Shown here: positions 1 to 11,294 of the stretch, piece after piece
How positions within the stretch are numbered: position 1 is the first letter of the stretch
Layout: every line of letters starts with the position of its first letter
DNA from: Escarpia spicata
Lineage: Eukaryota; Annelida; Polychaeta; Sabellida; Siboglinidae
NCBI GenBank assembly: GCA_963995525.1
Contig: OZ023217.1
Location: forward strand, 25,566,587 to 25,630,586
Reading direction: 5' to 3'
Length of the DNA: 64,000 nt
Notes under the pieces: model-generated
Seen by the model: only the letters and a program-made list of their open reading frames with translations
The model's database searches: none
What the model was told of the DNA's origin: nothing
Made by a program: the position numbers and the translations under genes

Positions 1-285
1 ACATGCATACGTCATTTGTGTGTATTAAACGATGCGTAGCGTGCGCATAATTAACACACATAATATGATATGCCTACATCACTAAATATATAAATAAATT
101 GGTTGCATTGTGAAGATATTAAATATTGCTGATTGTATGAATTCGAAGTTAAACCTATAGGTCACTGATTTGGTTTGTGTGAACAGACAAACGTATATCG
201 ATCGTTTGCCCTCGAAACCATCATAAACAACAGTTATAGCTGGTGCATAATTCTTTCTCTGTTCGTCTGCGTACTGAGTAGTTTG

Positions 286-381
286 CATGCATGTGTGTAT
301 GTGTACCCGTGTGTCTGTCTGTGTGTTTGTGTGTCTGTATGTTTGTCTGTGTGTCTATATGTGTGTCTGTATGTGTGTTTT
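286..381. repeat. TG-rich degenerate microsatellite
   Basis: The stretch is made of TGTG, TCTG and TATG units in an impure run. It keeps short frames open on both strands, but those peptides are only Cys/Val or His/Thr repeats and are not genes. No gene is visible in the first 1.2 kb of the window. Confidence 0.8.
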
Positions 382-1255
382 CCACCATTTGGTGTACATT
401 CCTGCCCCCCCCCCCAGCCGCTCATTACGTCCATTGTTCCATGCAGCTATATGTTTTTTATTTGCATTCACCATCTTGTTTTACTTGGGGGCGGGGAGTA
501 AATGTATCCCGCCGAGATGATTGGCACCCTAGCGCCGCAGACGTCACTGTAATTAATTAACAATAATAATAGCAACAGCAGCAACAACAACAACAGTTAT
601 CTCAGTCTCAGTTATCATCAAATATGTGTTGCTTAGACAGTTACTGAATGTAATGTAACGTGGTTGCATGTACATTTCTCCGCACTGTGTGACATGTTCC
701 TGCGCCCGGCTAGCTGACTGTTAACGTCCAATCTCTTCCCGTCGAAGGCAAATTGAGAACCTGAGCTGACGTCATCACGCCTTCTCTTCCTGTTCAATTA
801 GCCGCGTCGTTCGACGATGTCGCTGTCTCATCTGTCGCTGTCGTCTCTATCGTCCTCTCTAGTATCGCCGGTCTCTGTCGCTCCCCATTACGTCGCTGTT
901 TCTCTTGTCGCTACGAATGAATGCATGTACCAAGATAGACAACTTGATAATTGAATATATGTCTTCATGTATTATATTGAGTCCTGGTAATGCACCTAAT
1001 TAACTACATATGCTACAGACTAATGATCCAGATACAACTCACAGTCGGGAAAAGTTCGTCTTGCATGGTTTATAACAGTACGTACAATTACTTTGATAAT
1101 ATTTACTATAATAGAATAATTACCCATTTAGAAACAAATTGTCTAATGATTCATGTTTTATATTATGTATTTGTGAAATTGTGATCCTCTATGGATCACG
1201 ATATGTGGTTGGAGTAAACAAACCATCTATCTATATGTTTATCTATCTATCTATC

Positions 1256-1276
1256 TAGCTATCTATATCTATATAT

Positions 1277-1328
<52 letters not shown>

Positions 1329-1349
1329 ATATATAGATATAGATAGCTA
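1256..1349. repeat. 94-bp perfect palindrome centred on (AT)n, next to a TATC run
   Basis: The outer 24 bases on the left (from AGCTATCTATATC at 1257) are the exact reverse complement of 1325-1348, and the middle is pure AT. A short TATC microsatellite (about 1228-1255) lies just left. Such a sequence can extrude as a cruciform. It may have arisen by slippage of TATC and AT units or be the core of a small fold-back element. Confidence 0.85.
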
Positions 1350-4300
1350 TATAATGTGTTCTTCGTGTGATTCGTATTTAAGAATGTTGATATCGCTCAA
1401 TCAAATGCTGCCGAAAAGGGTCAATCTTTTCTGCGCTGTCTCAAGAAATGCTCGGCACTTTTATCGCTTACAAGCCGAGTTACCTGGCTTTGCCCGGTGA
1501 AAAAGGCTGCCATGTGACCCCCCTCTGAGATCCCACCGCCCCGAACAAACCACCTAATGGGCCGGCTAAATCGCACACAAAAGTGACGGAGGTAAGTGCC
1601 ATTTTAAACGTCTGACCCCGAAAACCCCATCACTCGACGAATTTCGAAAAAAAATTACATCTACAAACCACCCCAATGGGCCAGCTATATCGCAAACAAA
1701 AGGCTAAGCACGAGGTTATCTTTCCTAGTGAAACATTCTTCTTTCCAACCCTTACATAGGACCTATAATGTGGCAGCCTTAGATATTATCATTATTTGTT
1801 ATTTCCATATGATTGCAACAACTCCAGAGTGAGCGGTAAACGAACTTGCAAAGAAGCAGCGAAGTCGGCAAACAACCACTGAAGGCTGTCTAGAACACCG
1901 ATAAACATTGGGTCGGCATCTTTGATACGCTCATCGTCTTCGCTGCAAAAGTATATGGTGAACTTGAACTTTAGAAAGTTCGGCATGAATTTTGAAGGTC
2001 GACAGTTTTATGTTGAAACATCCACTGCTTCGTATACATTGAAAACCAACGCGTGTCCTCTGTGAAGCATCATATTCATCGTGTTTAAATGTCCAAAAAT
2101 AAGTGTCTGGACGCAAAGCTGAACTCGAAACTCAGTATCTGCCAGCTAAGCGAACTGACCGCCAAATGCATGGAGAAAACTCATAAAAGTCGTGTAGGCC
2201 TATACGCTCCACGGCGTAGCCAAAGAACATCGTTGTATGATAGAGTATGACCATTTTGGTTGCCCTTGACAATTTTAAATTCTTAACGCGGGTCTCGAGG
2301 GCCATCTGAAAACCCTGATCCGCGGGTCAAATTTGGCCCGCGGGCCAGGGTTTGTGGAACATTGGTTTAGAACATCGGAGTTGACAAGAGCAAGTAAAAA
2401 TGACCAGTCTTTTTATACGAATTCCTGTTTTGTAAACTCCTTACGGTAAGCGTAAAATCGCAAATAATTGTGATATAAAGCTAACATTTTAATGTGTTCT
2501 TTTGGATGGATATATTTAGACAATTGACATATTTTAATTAAATGAAACCTTCATTTATGGCTGACGTAACAAATGAAAATCACCGATCCGTTCCTTTAAG
2601 GTAGAGTATCGGTAATACTTATTTTCCGTTAGCGTCCGTTGTTTAATCAGTTATTACGTTTTGTGCGTTGCGAACATAACCTAGCGTTACGAGTGGGATT
2701 TGTGAAAGTGGCTCACGGCGTGCAGACCTACAGAGAATTTATGTGAAATAATTACATTTATCTTAAGAAACTCGACCGGAAGAACATTACCTGGTTCATA
2801 GTTCCCAACGTGTCCGCTTGGTGCAATTATTGTGGCAGGCGCAAACTAATGAAACTAACGATGCTTTATTCGTTTTGACGCAAAGTTTTCCGAAGAAGTG
2901 GTCGTATTCTGCAAGTAGTTAGCCAAAGAAATGATCAATAGTAAAGCTCGGTTAAGTTATTATTTCCAAGCCCATGTGACGCCAAAACTGGCATGCTGGC
3001 GAGACTATGATGTCATATTGTAATCACAATAACTAATCACATGTAATACGTATCTACTCGACACATATCCATGTTGAAGTAATATATCCAGCTTGCGACC
3101 TCATATCTCTCCTCTCTCTTCAGGCAGTTCCAGGCCTAGTTTGTAGAAGAATCATTTTGTTTACACGTTGTTTTACAAGGCGTTTAAATAGTGTGATTTT
3201 GTTGTTGTTTACATGTGGTCCAGGTTAGCACAAAACACGTTCTCTTTACGAGCACATTCGAAAAAGTACTCCTGACCCATTTAAAAGCGTTGGCCCGCAG
3301 AGAAATTAACGAACAAAATTTGACCCACACGCAAAAAAATATGCTGAACGCTGGTCTAAATCTTGGGCGTTTCCCTCACCCTACATCATTCAAAACATAA
3401 CGCGCATATGATGTATAATATTGTATGTGGCGTAGTTTTACAGAACTGACGCTGCGTAATAATGGTTTGCCTGGCGTAGGTTGTACAGTGACGCATGCCG
3501 TGTTGTGGTTCGGTCAACACAATGCGCGATATGACGTCTCTCACGAAGTGTTTATGATATTGCTGAATCCGGCCTGGCGGACTTTGTTGGCAATTATGTC
3601 GCACATTTGAGAGAGGTGATGCTGAATGCCACGTGTTTATTGGCATTTATTGCATTTGTGATCATAATATCTTCTACGGAATGCAGTATTCCCAGAGAAC
3701 CGATACACTGGCAACCGGAAATGACGTGTTAAAACCTAATTGGCCACGGAGGTGCACTTCATTTAATCTATTACGTTGCATAGTAACTATTAGTCAGGGA
3801 GCATTACGACTGAACCAGGAAACAAATGGCACAGTGCGAATTATGTTATGTTAATTGCAACAACCTATCAAAAGTTACATAGTTTCGTATATGTGCGTAG
3901 GCATACGTTTCGCATCTAACAACCTATATTATGCATTAGACTGCATAGTTTCATTTAATGTGCGAATAGAATACATCAATTAAAAAATACTACCTTTCGC
4001 AAATGTGAAGTGTGGAGCATAAGTGTGCATTTACATAATAATTATTGTCAATATCAGCCAAAATTATTTAGTAATCGCGCCCCACGAAGGAGTTTCTACG
4101 CAGATCATAATTTCTGTGTCCGTTTTATTGTTAACGTTTCCTGTAGGAGAAACGTAAAGGTTGGATTGCCTCCAAGGTATAATTTATTAAAAAGGTGTAA
4201 CATGTCATCAATGCATCGATGCATTGCGATACTTTTCTCACGTAGCGATACGTAGTACATTTTACTAGAATCGCGATACATGCAAACACATTTCCAAAGT

Positions 4301-4568
4301 TTTTGTATTGGAAAACTGTGATAGTATCGTTGGATAATCAAACCAACAAAATGACAACGTACATGCTCGCCTTGTTTAAAGGCAGTGGATGTTGTAGTTT
4401 TTTAAAGACGGCCAGGACAGTTATTTGGTTTGCCTAATAGGTTTCGTTCGTTGACCTCTAACCATAGGTTTCTGAGGATATAAACGCTATAAAACTGTAT
4501 TACTCTTGTTATTATTATTATTGTAAAAAAAAAACTTCCTCCCAAAATGTAAAACTAATAGAGCTAGC

Positions 4569-4569
<1 letters not shown>
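1350..4569. other. AT-rich non-coding stretch, no recognisable gene
   Basis: Both strands carry only short frames without familiar motifs. The one element-like signal is the GGCCCGCGGGCC block near 2335, listed separately. No splice-supported coding exon, RNA gene or tandem array is evident. Confidence 0.5.
2290..2366 (-). mobile_element. Possible hAT-type transposon terminus
   Basis: Read on the minus strand, this begins near CAATGTTCCACAAACCCTGG and runs into GGCCCGCGGGCC with a near-palindromic partner (2320-2343). Blocks of the form 'CCTGGCCCGCGGGCC' near an element end are common in hAT elements related to the Charlie/GTF2IRD2 group. The other terminus and an 8-bp target duplication were not found. 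Two short overlapping minus-strand frames downstream (1792-2116) have no clear transposase motif. The call is tentative. Confidence 0.3.
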
Positions 4570-4656
<87 letters not shown>

Positions 4657-4672
4657 GCGCGTGTGTGTATGT
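4570..4672. repeat. (GT)n microsatellite
   Basis: About 40 uninterrupted GT units are followed by an impure GTGCGTGTGCGC end. This is a potential Z-DNA tract. The His/Thr frame on the minus strand is an artefact of the repeat. Confidence 0.95.
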
Positions 4673-5678
4673 GGGGGGATTGTGTTAACATTATCCGCAT
4701 AGATGGTACGCATCTTAGAAGCCAAACTTTCAAGGAATAATCTATGACCCTTTGGAAGAAAAGCAATGTATTTATTGTTTTTCGAAATTTCCCGCTGGTC
4801 AAGGTACTTACCGGTTTTAGGGTTCGTACCGTACGTTAGACGTCCATAAATCGATTGTTCATAAGGTTATGCGATTTTTCCGAGATTGCGTGGGCCCCCG
4901 ATCTGTTATGGACGTTTTAGGTAACTTTCGTCATAACAAATGTAATTTACTAATACTCCTAGAAACCGTCTTCTGCGTCTGTGTCTATGTAGCTCGGTCT
5001 GGAGGACAAGCACTTTGTATAGCATTAATAAATGATAAACATACAAGGTCGGTTTAAGAAATAAGAGTTTGTCCTCAAATCTGGCCTACGCATGTTCAAC
5101 AAACTAGATGTTATAGATAGCTCTGTTCGGTAAATCAGCAACCTTAACTTAGTGATACATTGACATTTAACACCCAAAACCAATATTTCATATTACCTCA
5201 GTGGTTGGCGGAACGGTGACTTAAAGTTTTTGGGCCCACAATCTCTACACTTGAAGGTCACGTGGTGTGAGAAGGTCACGTGGTGTGAGATTGGACCTGA
5301 CCAGCGCTGTGTTCGTGTTCCAACATTACTTCAAATATTGGAAGAACGCACATACTACTCATTCAAGAACTATGATCTGAGCCTTCATAATAGCAGGTGG
5401 ATTTACGATGCAGTGCCCATTGAAGTTGTGAACTTTCTGCGGTAGGTAGAATGGTGACTTTTACGATGATGCTTGGTGTCGTCAGTCGACCGTGACCACT
5501 GTCTCTGCCGCGGCTTGGTGGACAGCAGTGATCGGTGCCTGAATTGAACATTCTTCTCTCAATGCCCTGTAATTATGTAATCCACCGACCAAAGTCAGGC
5601 TACACAGCGTCCAGCTAGACAATATAAACAACTGTGTAGTAACAGACTGAGACGCTCCCTCGTCACAGTCTATCATAC

Positions 5679-6383
5679 ATGGGTCGATCTAGGGGGGCAT
5701 CGACGGCGACAGAAAAAGAAGTCGATTTCTCATCTGGTCTTTTTGAGGCACTGTGCGACCCCAAGGTCGCAAACAAGCTCAAGGAAATCCTGGGCAACGA
5801 ACTGAGACAGGAAGTTGCTGACCTCAAAAGAATAGTTGGAGCTAAAGACAAGCTGATCGCCGATCTCCGAGATCGTGTTGTAGACCTTGAAGAGAAAGCG
5901 GACGCCCTCGAGCAATATTCCAGGCGCAACTCTCTGCGCATTTCGGGGATTCCCGAACGGGAGGGCGAGGACGTACTCGAGAAGACACTAAGTATGATGA
6001 ATTCGGCGCTTCTACCACCACTGACGGTGGAGGAAGTAAACCGCATACATCGTGTTGGCCCAAAGCTCCCAGGTAAGACACGTCCGATCCTCATCAAGTT
6101 CGCGACATATCGAACGAGACGCCGTGTCTTCGTGACACGGAAACACATTAAATACGAACAACCAGCCCCAGGACCGTCAGCGACATCGACATCCCACCCG
6201 GTATACATTAACGACGACCTCACGAAACAAAGATCGCACCTACTATACGAGTGCCGCAAAACCAAAAAGACCGGCAAAATAAACGACGTTTGGACTGTTG
6301 ATGGTAATATACTGATCCGGGACACTACTAACCGGGTCGTCCAAATCAAAAACAGATCGGAACTCACCAAACTAGCTGCCTAA
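5679..6383 (+). CDS. LINE ORF1 protein (coiled coil plus RNA-binding-type region), 234 aa, intact
   Basis: The frame is complete, from an ATG just after a stop-rich leader to TAA. Residues about 30-85 are rich in Leu, Lys, Glu and Asp with heptad-like spacing, as expected for the trimerising coiled coil of ORF1 proteins. The motif EQYSRRNSLRISGIPE follows, then a basic region (RPILIKFATYRTRRRVF), and a C-terminal block with YINDDLTKQRSHLLYECRK and KINDVWTVDGNILI. This order is typical of ORF1p from many invertebrate LINEs, where the protein binds element RNA and forms the RNP with ORF2p. The frame has no stop or shift, in contrast to the ORF2 that follows about 270 bases later. I infer function from motif order only. 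An overlapping minus-strand frame of similar length is a shadow. Confidence 0.85.
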   Translation: MGRSRGASTATEKEVDFSSGLFEALCDPKVANKLKEILGNELRQEVADLKRIVGAKDKLIADLRDRVVDLEEKADALEQYSRRNSLRISGIPEREGEDVLEKTLSMMNSALLPPLTVEEVNRIHRVGPKLPGKTRPILIKFATYRTRRRVFVTRKHIKYEQPAPGPSATSTSHPVYINDDLTKQRSHLLYECRKTKKTGKINDVWTVDGNILIRDTTNRVVQIKNRSELTKLAA

Positions 6384-6655
6384 CGCTGGACTCGCTGTAT
6401 GTCATTAATGGTATGACATTTGTCATCATTTTCACAACGTGTATATGTATTTGTCTATTGTGCAGCACATACACTACTAATAGAGATCATGATTCTATCA
6501 CTCTAATACAAATGGGTGAAATTAACATACAGGTATGTTGATAGTAATGAAATCCACCTTGCTTTATTCCTACGAGTTACGTACTATGGATTACTCACTA
6601 GTTCTTTTAGCACTCTTTGAATCACAGCAAGAACATATGTTTACACCGATCGATA

Positions 6656-6781
6656 ATGGATAGCGATAAAGGCTTCTGCCAAATATGTAAAAAGAAAGTG
6701 CGTAGTTGCTCCACTGTATTACAATGCATTACTTGTAAAGGGTATTATCGTGTTAATTGTATCACAGCATTGAACAAATAA
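6656..6781 (+). pseudogene. N-terminal PHD-like zinc motif of LINE ORF2, truncated by a stop
   Basis: A 41-codon frame starts MDSDKGFCQICKKK and shows CxxC, CxxC and a YYRxNC element, the spacing of a PHD/C4HC3-type finger. Such fingers often precede the endonuclease in ORF2 of CR1/L2-like invertebrate elements. The frame stops at TAA (6779-6781). Related sequence (WYCIKCMPNIFPYNHIDND) continues in another frame at about 6808-6870 and leads into the endonuclease. It is therefore the decayed start of ORF2, not a separate gene. Confidence 0.6.
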
Positions 6782-6896
6782 AATATTCGAGATTAATGTG
6801 AGTATTGGTATTGTATAAAATGTATGCCTAACATTTTTTCCATACAATCATATCGACAATGACTGTGAATTTATAGATGTCATATCTGAAAGTTGG

Positions 6897-7683
6897 ATGC
6901 ATGTTAATATTTCTTTCTCATTCCAAGAACTAGAAAAGAAAGCTTTCGTACCGTTTGAAATCAACAGTGAGTCAGATACAGACATCCTATTTAACTCAGA
7001 TCCAGATACAAATTACTATTGTGAATTCACTCAAAATATGAATAAGTGTAATTACCATATAGAAGATACCTTTAATAAGTCATGCATACAACTTGGTGTA
7101 ACAGATACCACATTCTCTGTTGTTCATGTCAATATTAGAAGTATGCCTCGCCACCACCAACAATTTGAAAATTACTTTGCCAATATCAATCACTCTTTTT
7201 CAATAATTGGATTCTCTGAAACGTGGCTACAGGAAAGCAATGTTGATACTTATAACATTGCAGGTTACGATATGATAAATAACTACAGAAACAATAAAAA
7301 GGGTGGTGGCGTGGCGGTCTGCATAAAAGATTCGCTTCTCTACAAACGAAGAGAAGATTTAGACAAAAGTAATGAAGATATAAAGTGTGTATTTATTGAG
7401 TTGGACAAAGGTATATTTACATATAAAAGGAACGTTATTATAGGAGTTGTGTACAGGCCGCCAGACAAAGACATAAATGTATTCACCTCAATCTTGCATG
7501 CTATTTAAAAAAATATCCATCAAGAGAATTGCCTGTGTTATCTCATGGGTGATTTCAATATCAATTTGCTATATGTGGATAAACATGTACCTAGCTCAGA
7601 ATTTCTTAAATGTATGTATACCATGTCATATATTCCTCTCATTAGCAAGCCAACTAGAGTAACTGCTACTTCTGCCACACTTA
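6897..7683 (+). pseudogene. LINE ORF2 endonuclease (APE-type) domain, interrupted
   Basis: Recognisable APE-type endonuclease blocks occur in order: VHVNIRS (residues 76-82 of the frame from 6897), SETWL (107-111), GGGVAVCIK (136-144) and GVVYRPP (183-189). After an in-frame TAA at 7506-7508 the same frame continues with MGDFNINL at about 7545. Glu of SETW and Asp/Asn of GDFN are expected catalytic residues. The domain nicks target DNA for target-primed reverse transcription. A frameshift in a T run near 7694 moves the reading into the next segment. The segment cannot be expressed as one protein as assembled. Confidence 0.8.
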
Positions 7684-8640
7684 TTGACAACATTTTTTAC
7701 TAATTCCCTAACTGTAAATAGCACAGAAACCTGTTCTGGTATACTATATACAGATATATCAGATAATGTTCCTGTCTTCTATGTCGATAACAATAGTTGT
7801 TCAACTTATGTAAACACAAAATACATAACTAAGAGGTTTTATACCGATCAGAACATAGCAAAGTTTACAACAAGTCTAACTAATGCTGACTGGTCACTTG
7901 TTACTTCTGAGCTTGATGACCCAAATAATGCATATGCTGCTTTCTATTCACAGCTTGGTAAGCATTATCTTAACTGCTTTCCTGAAGTAAAGATTAAACA
8001 AAAATACAGTAATAGGAAACCATGGCTATCACATGGGCTGAAGACTTCCATAAAATTTAAAAATAAATTATTCGCCTACAACAAAAAAGCACCTACTTAA
8101 TGAAACTAACTATAAAGCATACCGCAATAAACTTGACTCTATTTTAAGAAGAGCAGAAAGAAATCACTATCAACAGTTATTAAAGCAAAATCAATCTAAT
8201 CTTCTGAAATCATGGCAACTTATTAAGCAAATAATTAATAAAAATAAAAAACCTCCCCAATCTCCGAAGATAACTATTAATAATCAATTAATAACCGATA
8301 AAAAGATAATTGCCAATTACTTCAATAACTATTATGTTAAGGTTGGACCATCGTTGGCTGAAAAGATTACCAAAGATGGTATTGACCTGTCATTATATAT
8401 TAAGCATCGAAACTTCCATACAATATGTATCTCCCCAGTTGAACTGAATGAAGTAGAAACTATAATTAAAGATCTAAAAATATCAAGCCCTGGTTGGGAC
8501 TTAGTAACTCCACATATTGTTAAATTAACATATCATACTTTCTTACTTCCTTTAACACATGTTATTAACTTGTTGTTAACTAAAGGTATTTTTCCAGACG
8601 ACCTGAAAAAGAGCAAAAGTGATCCCGATATACAAAGGCG
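7684..8640 (+). pseudogene. LINE ORF2 linker between endonuclease and reverse transcriptase, frameshifted
   Basis: One frame (7684-8100) carries TNSLTVNSTETCSGILYTDISDNVPVF in pieces and ends at a shift in an A run near 8088. Reading then continues through LRRAERNHYQQLLK and KSWQLIKQIINKN (about 8140-8250) to KISSPGWDLVTPHIVK (about 8476-8523). These are the usual sequences before the RT core in CR1/L2/Jockey-type ORF2 proteins. A further shift in AAAA at 8615-8618 leads into the RT frame. Assigned by position and by the generic 'YF..YF.N.G' and 'SPGWDLVTP' features. Confidence 0.7.
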
Positions 8641-9749
8641 GTGACAAGACACTTGTAAGCAATTACCGTCCAATATCGATTTTGCCAATTTTTTCTAAAG
8701 TTCTAGAAAAAATAATGTACAACAGATTAACATCTTTCATAAACAAACATAACATCTTATATGATTACCAGTTTGGATTTAGGAAGAAGCATTCTGCAAA
8801 CATGGCTCTTATGCAACTAGTAGACAACATTTCCACAGCTATAAATAATGGGGACTACTTACTAGGAGTTTTTCTTGACTTCAGTAAAGCTTTCGATACA
8901 GTTGACCATAAAATATTAATTAATAAGCTAGAACATTATGGCATTAGAGGAAGAGCACTTGCCTGGCTGGAAAGTTATTTGTCTAATAGAACGCAGTATG
9001 TTTTATTTGATGGAATAAAATCGAACATTCAGTCTACATGCTGTGGTGTCCCACAGGGATCAATAATAGGCCCACTGTTATTTTTAATCTATATTAACGA
9101 CATTGCTAACGTATCATATATCCTATTTCCTATTATATTTGCTGATGATACAAATGTTTTTGTCAATGGTATCAGTCTTAGTGAGCTAGAAAATGTGATG
9201 AATCATGAACTGCAAAAATTAGTTATTTGGTTAAAGAGTAATAAACTCTCTTTAAATATCAGTAAAACACATTTTATTGTCTTCAAATCAGTAAATAAAA
9301 AGGTATCCAATCCAATTGCCATCCTTATTGATGGACTACAAATTACTCAAGTGGAAAACAAAAAATTCTTAGGAATTTTAATCGATGCTAATTTGTCCTG
9401 GACTTTTCATAAACAGTATATAAAATCTAAAATAGCCAAAGCCGTTGGAATTATAAATAAAGCTAGAAAAACCCTGAGTAGATCATCCCTTGTAACATTA
9501 TACTATACTTTTTTATATCCATATCTAACGTATTGTGTCGAAGTGTGGGGAGGAGCATATAATGCACATCTTAATTCTTTATTCAAATTACAAAAGTATG
9601 CAATTCGGTTAATTAGGTCAGCTTCATACAGAGCGCACACAGACCAACTCTTCCAGAAGCTGTATATTTTACCAATGGGAAAATCTACGAATACACGGTT
9701 GTGCTGTTTATGTACAAAATCGTTAAGAATATGTTTCCGTCAGTTATGA
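8619..9749 (+). pseudogene. LINE ORF2 reverse transcriptase core
   Basis: The 376-residue open segment carries YKGGDKTLVSNYRPISILP, FGFRKKHS, motif A FLDFSKAFDTVDH (residues 85-97), GVPQGSIIGPLLFLIYIND (143-161) and the catalytic FADD box (174-177). SLNISKTHF, KFLGILID and the YCVEVWG block follow. All are hallmarks of non-LTR reverse transcriptases. The listed first codon is GTG and is not a real start, because the segment enters by a frameshift from the previous one. The catalytic aspartates are intact. A further shift in GGGAAAA at about 9678 sends the C-terminus into another frame. Confidence 0.9.
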
Positions 9750-9988
9750 CAAGGATGTTCATTAGAAATAACGAACTACACGAACATAGGACACGCAACA
9801 TAGAATTACTACATGTGCCGATCTCAAAAAGTAATGTATTATATAAAACCATTAGATACCGAGGTGTTAAATTATGGAACTATATGGCGACAACAGTGGA
9901 TTGTAATTGTAATTATGCATTAGCATCGTTTAAACGTCAACTTAAGAATTTTTTGCTAGTAAATAATATTAATGAAATATATAAATAG
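9701..9988 (+). pseudogene. LINE ORF2 C-terminal region in a shifted frame
   Basis: This segment continues the RT protein with VLFMYKIVKN, then NNELHEHRTRN, IRYRGVKLWNYM and FKRQLKNFLL. These are the usual C-terminal signature of CR1/L2/Jockey-type ORF2 (a short helical region after the RT thumb). It ends at TAG (9986-9988), about 250 bases before the (ATT)n tail. It is joined to the RT frame only across the shift near 9678. Confidence 0.75.
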
Positions 9989-10245
9989 CATTCTTCGTTG
10001 CTATTTTACATGAAGTATTCATGAAAATAGTACTGTTGTGATTCATGTTTCTGTTTTTTTTCTTCTTTCTTCAATCACACAAATTGTTATCTTGCACCAT
10101 GGAATTTATATATGTATCACATGTATTGTGAGGACTAATCAGCCACTCGTGGCTTTATACCCTCATTACAGAAACCATGGCAATCTATGTATTGATTGGA
10201 ATGTATCATAGTTTCTGTAATAAACCATTATTATTATTATTTAAA

Positions 10246-10931
10246 AAACTAATTGATACACATGTATGTTTCTCGACAAAAGTACACTCAGGAAACGTGG
10301 GGACTTTGTGCATTTTGTTTATCGTGATAATCTTCAACTTCCCCAAAATGTTCAACTTATTGCTGTTTATTTCCGGGTTGGTTCCACGTTTGGCGTACAG
10401 CTCGTGGAATACAGGGCAATTGGTTTCTCGCGCTTCCTACACACAATAAATGCGACATTTCGTCAATACGCCCACGACATCACTACTGTGTACACTTTAA
10501 TGTTAGCGTGAGCATTCAACGGCCCATAATCGCTTCCGTCGCTAAACCGGGAGGACAGCAATCGTAACGTATCGCCTTATCGCGTGAGTCGGCGCTGTCG
10601 CCTCGCTGACTTCCTCGTGCGTGCTCCTCCCAAGTACGGCCGTGTTTCCGATGTTGGGCCGCTATCCGGCATGGGGCGTGTTTCTGAGGCGGAAGTGTGT
10701 CAGACGGCACGGCTGCGCCCTTCCCGTAACCTTGACCAAAACGACAGTAATACTGAACACGGAATGACATGAATTCAATCTATTTACGTCTGATACGTCC
10801 TCAGGAAACGGGAGAATACGCATAGAATCCTGCCGCGAACATTAATTTAATTATTAGCTTAGAACTCCATTGTTTGTACATCCAGCTGACGAGTTAATAT
10901 CGACATTATGTTATTATAAATTTTAAATTAT
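10246..10931. other. Non-coding spacer, partly GC-rich
   Basis: No familiar protein motif is visible. The 10510-10770 part is richer in G+C and CpG and stays open on both strands for 60-85 codons, without recognisable homology. It might be an old transposon or regulatory DNA; nothing decides. Confidence 0.4.
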
Positions 10932-11061
10932 TTCACAGTTACCTTTATGGTCAGATTTCGAAAAGAAAAGATTATTCAAATTGATGTGTTTTGTACAGCT
11001 AATAAAGACTTATATTGTAATATGTATGTATATATATATATATATACTATATATAATGTAT

Positions 11062-11093
<32 letters not shown>

Positions 11094-11259
11094 ATATATA
11101 TATATAATATATATATATATACATACATATATTACAATATAAATATGTATTAGCTGTACGAAACATATATGTATTACAATATAAATATTTTTAGCTGTAC
11201 AAAACAAATCAATTTGACTAATATTTTCTTTTCGAAATCTGACCTTAAATGTAACTGTG

Positions 11260-11261
<2 letters not shown>
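10932..11261. mobile_element. Fold-back (inverted repeat) element around an AT core
   Basis: The left arm, starting TTCACAGTTACCTTTATGGT, matches the reverse complement of the right arm ending GTAACTGTGA. Shared blocks include GTCAGATTTCGAAAAGAAAA and TTTTGTACAGCTAA, followed by TATATTGTAATA. The arms are about 100-150 bp with some mismatches; the right arm contains a partial duplication of the TACAGCTAA...TATTGTAATA block. The centre is (AT)n. This is the layout of a non-autonomous fold-back transposon or MITE. No transposase and no target duplication were seen. Confidence 0.65.

Positions 11262-11294
<33 letters not shown>

Larger units (their letters stand above)
5679..10245 (+). mobile_element. 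Non-LTR retrotransposon (LINE), CR1/L2/Jockey-like, nearly full length
   Basis: The element holds an intact ORF1 (5679-6383), a disrupted ORF2 with a PHD-like zinc motif, an apurinic-type endonuclease and a reverse transcriptase (6656-9988), and a 3' UTR. The 3' UTR ends in a small hairpin (GCCACTCGTGGC, 10142-10153) and an (ATT)n tail at about 10228-10242, as in CR1/L2-type elements, which often end in short tandem repeats rather than poly(A). The 5' boundary is not clear. It may lie a few hundred bases before ORF1, and no target-site duplication was identified. ORF1 and ORF2 differ visibly in base composition: ORF1 is near half G+C and ORF2 is strongly AT-rich. The clade is uncertain without a phylogeny. 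Confidence 0.85.

Noticed and set aside
1792..2116. Two minus-strand frames near the hAT-like terminus as a transposase fragment
   Set aside because: The similarity to hAT C-termini was too weak to claim.
5663..6370. 235-codon minus-strand frame
   Set aside because: It is the shadow of the LINE ORF1 on the other strand.
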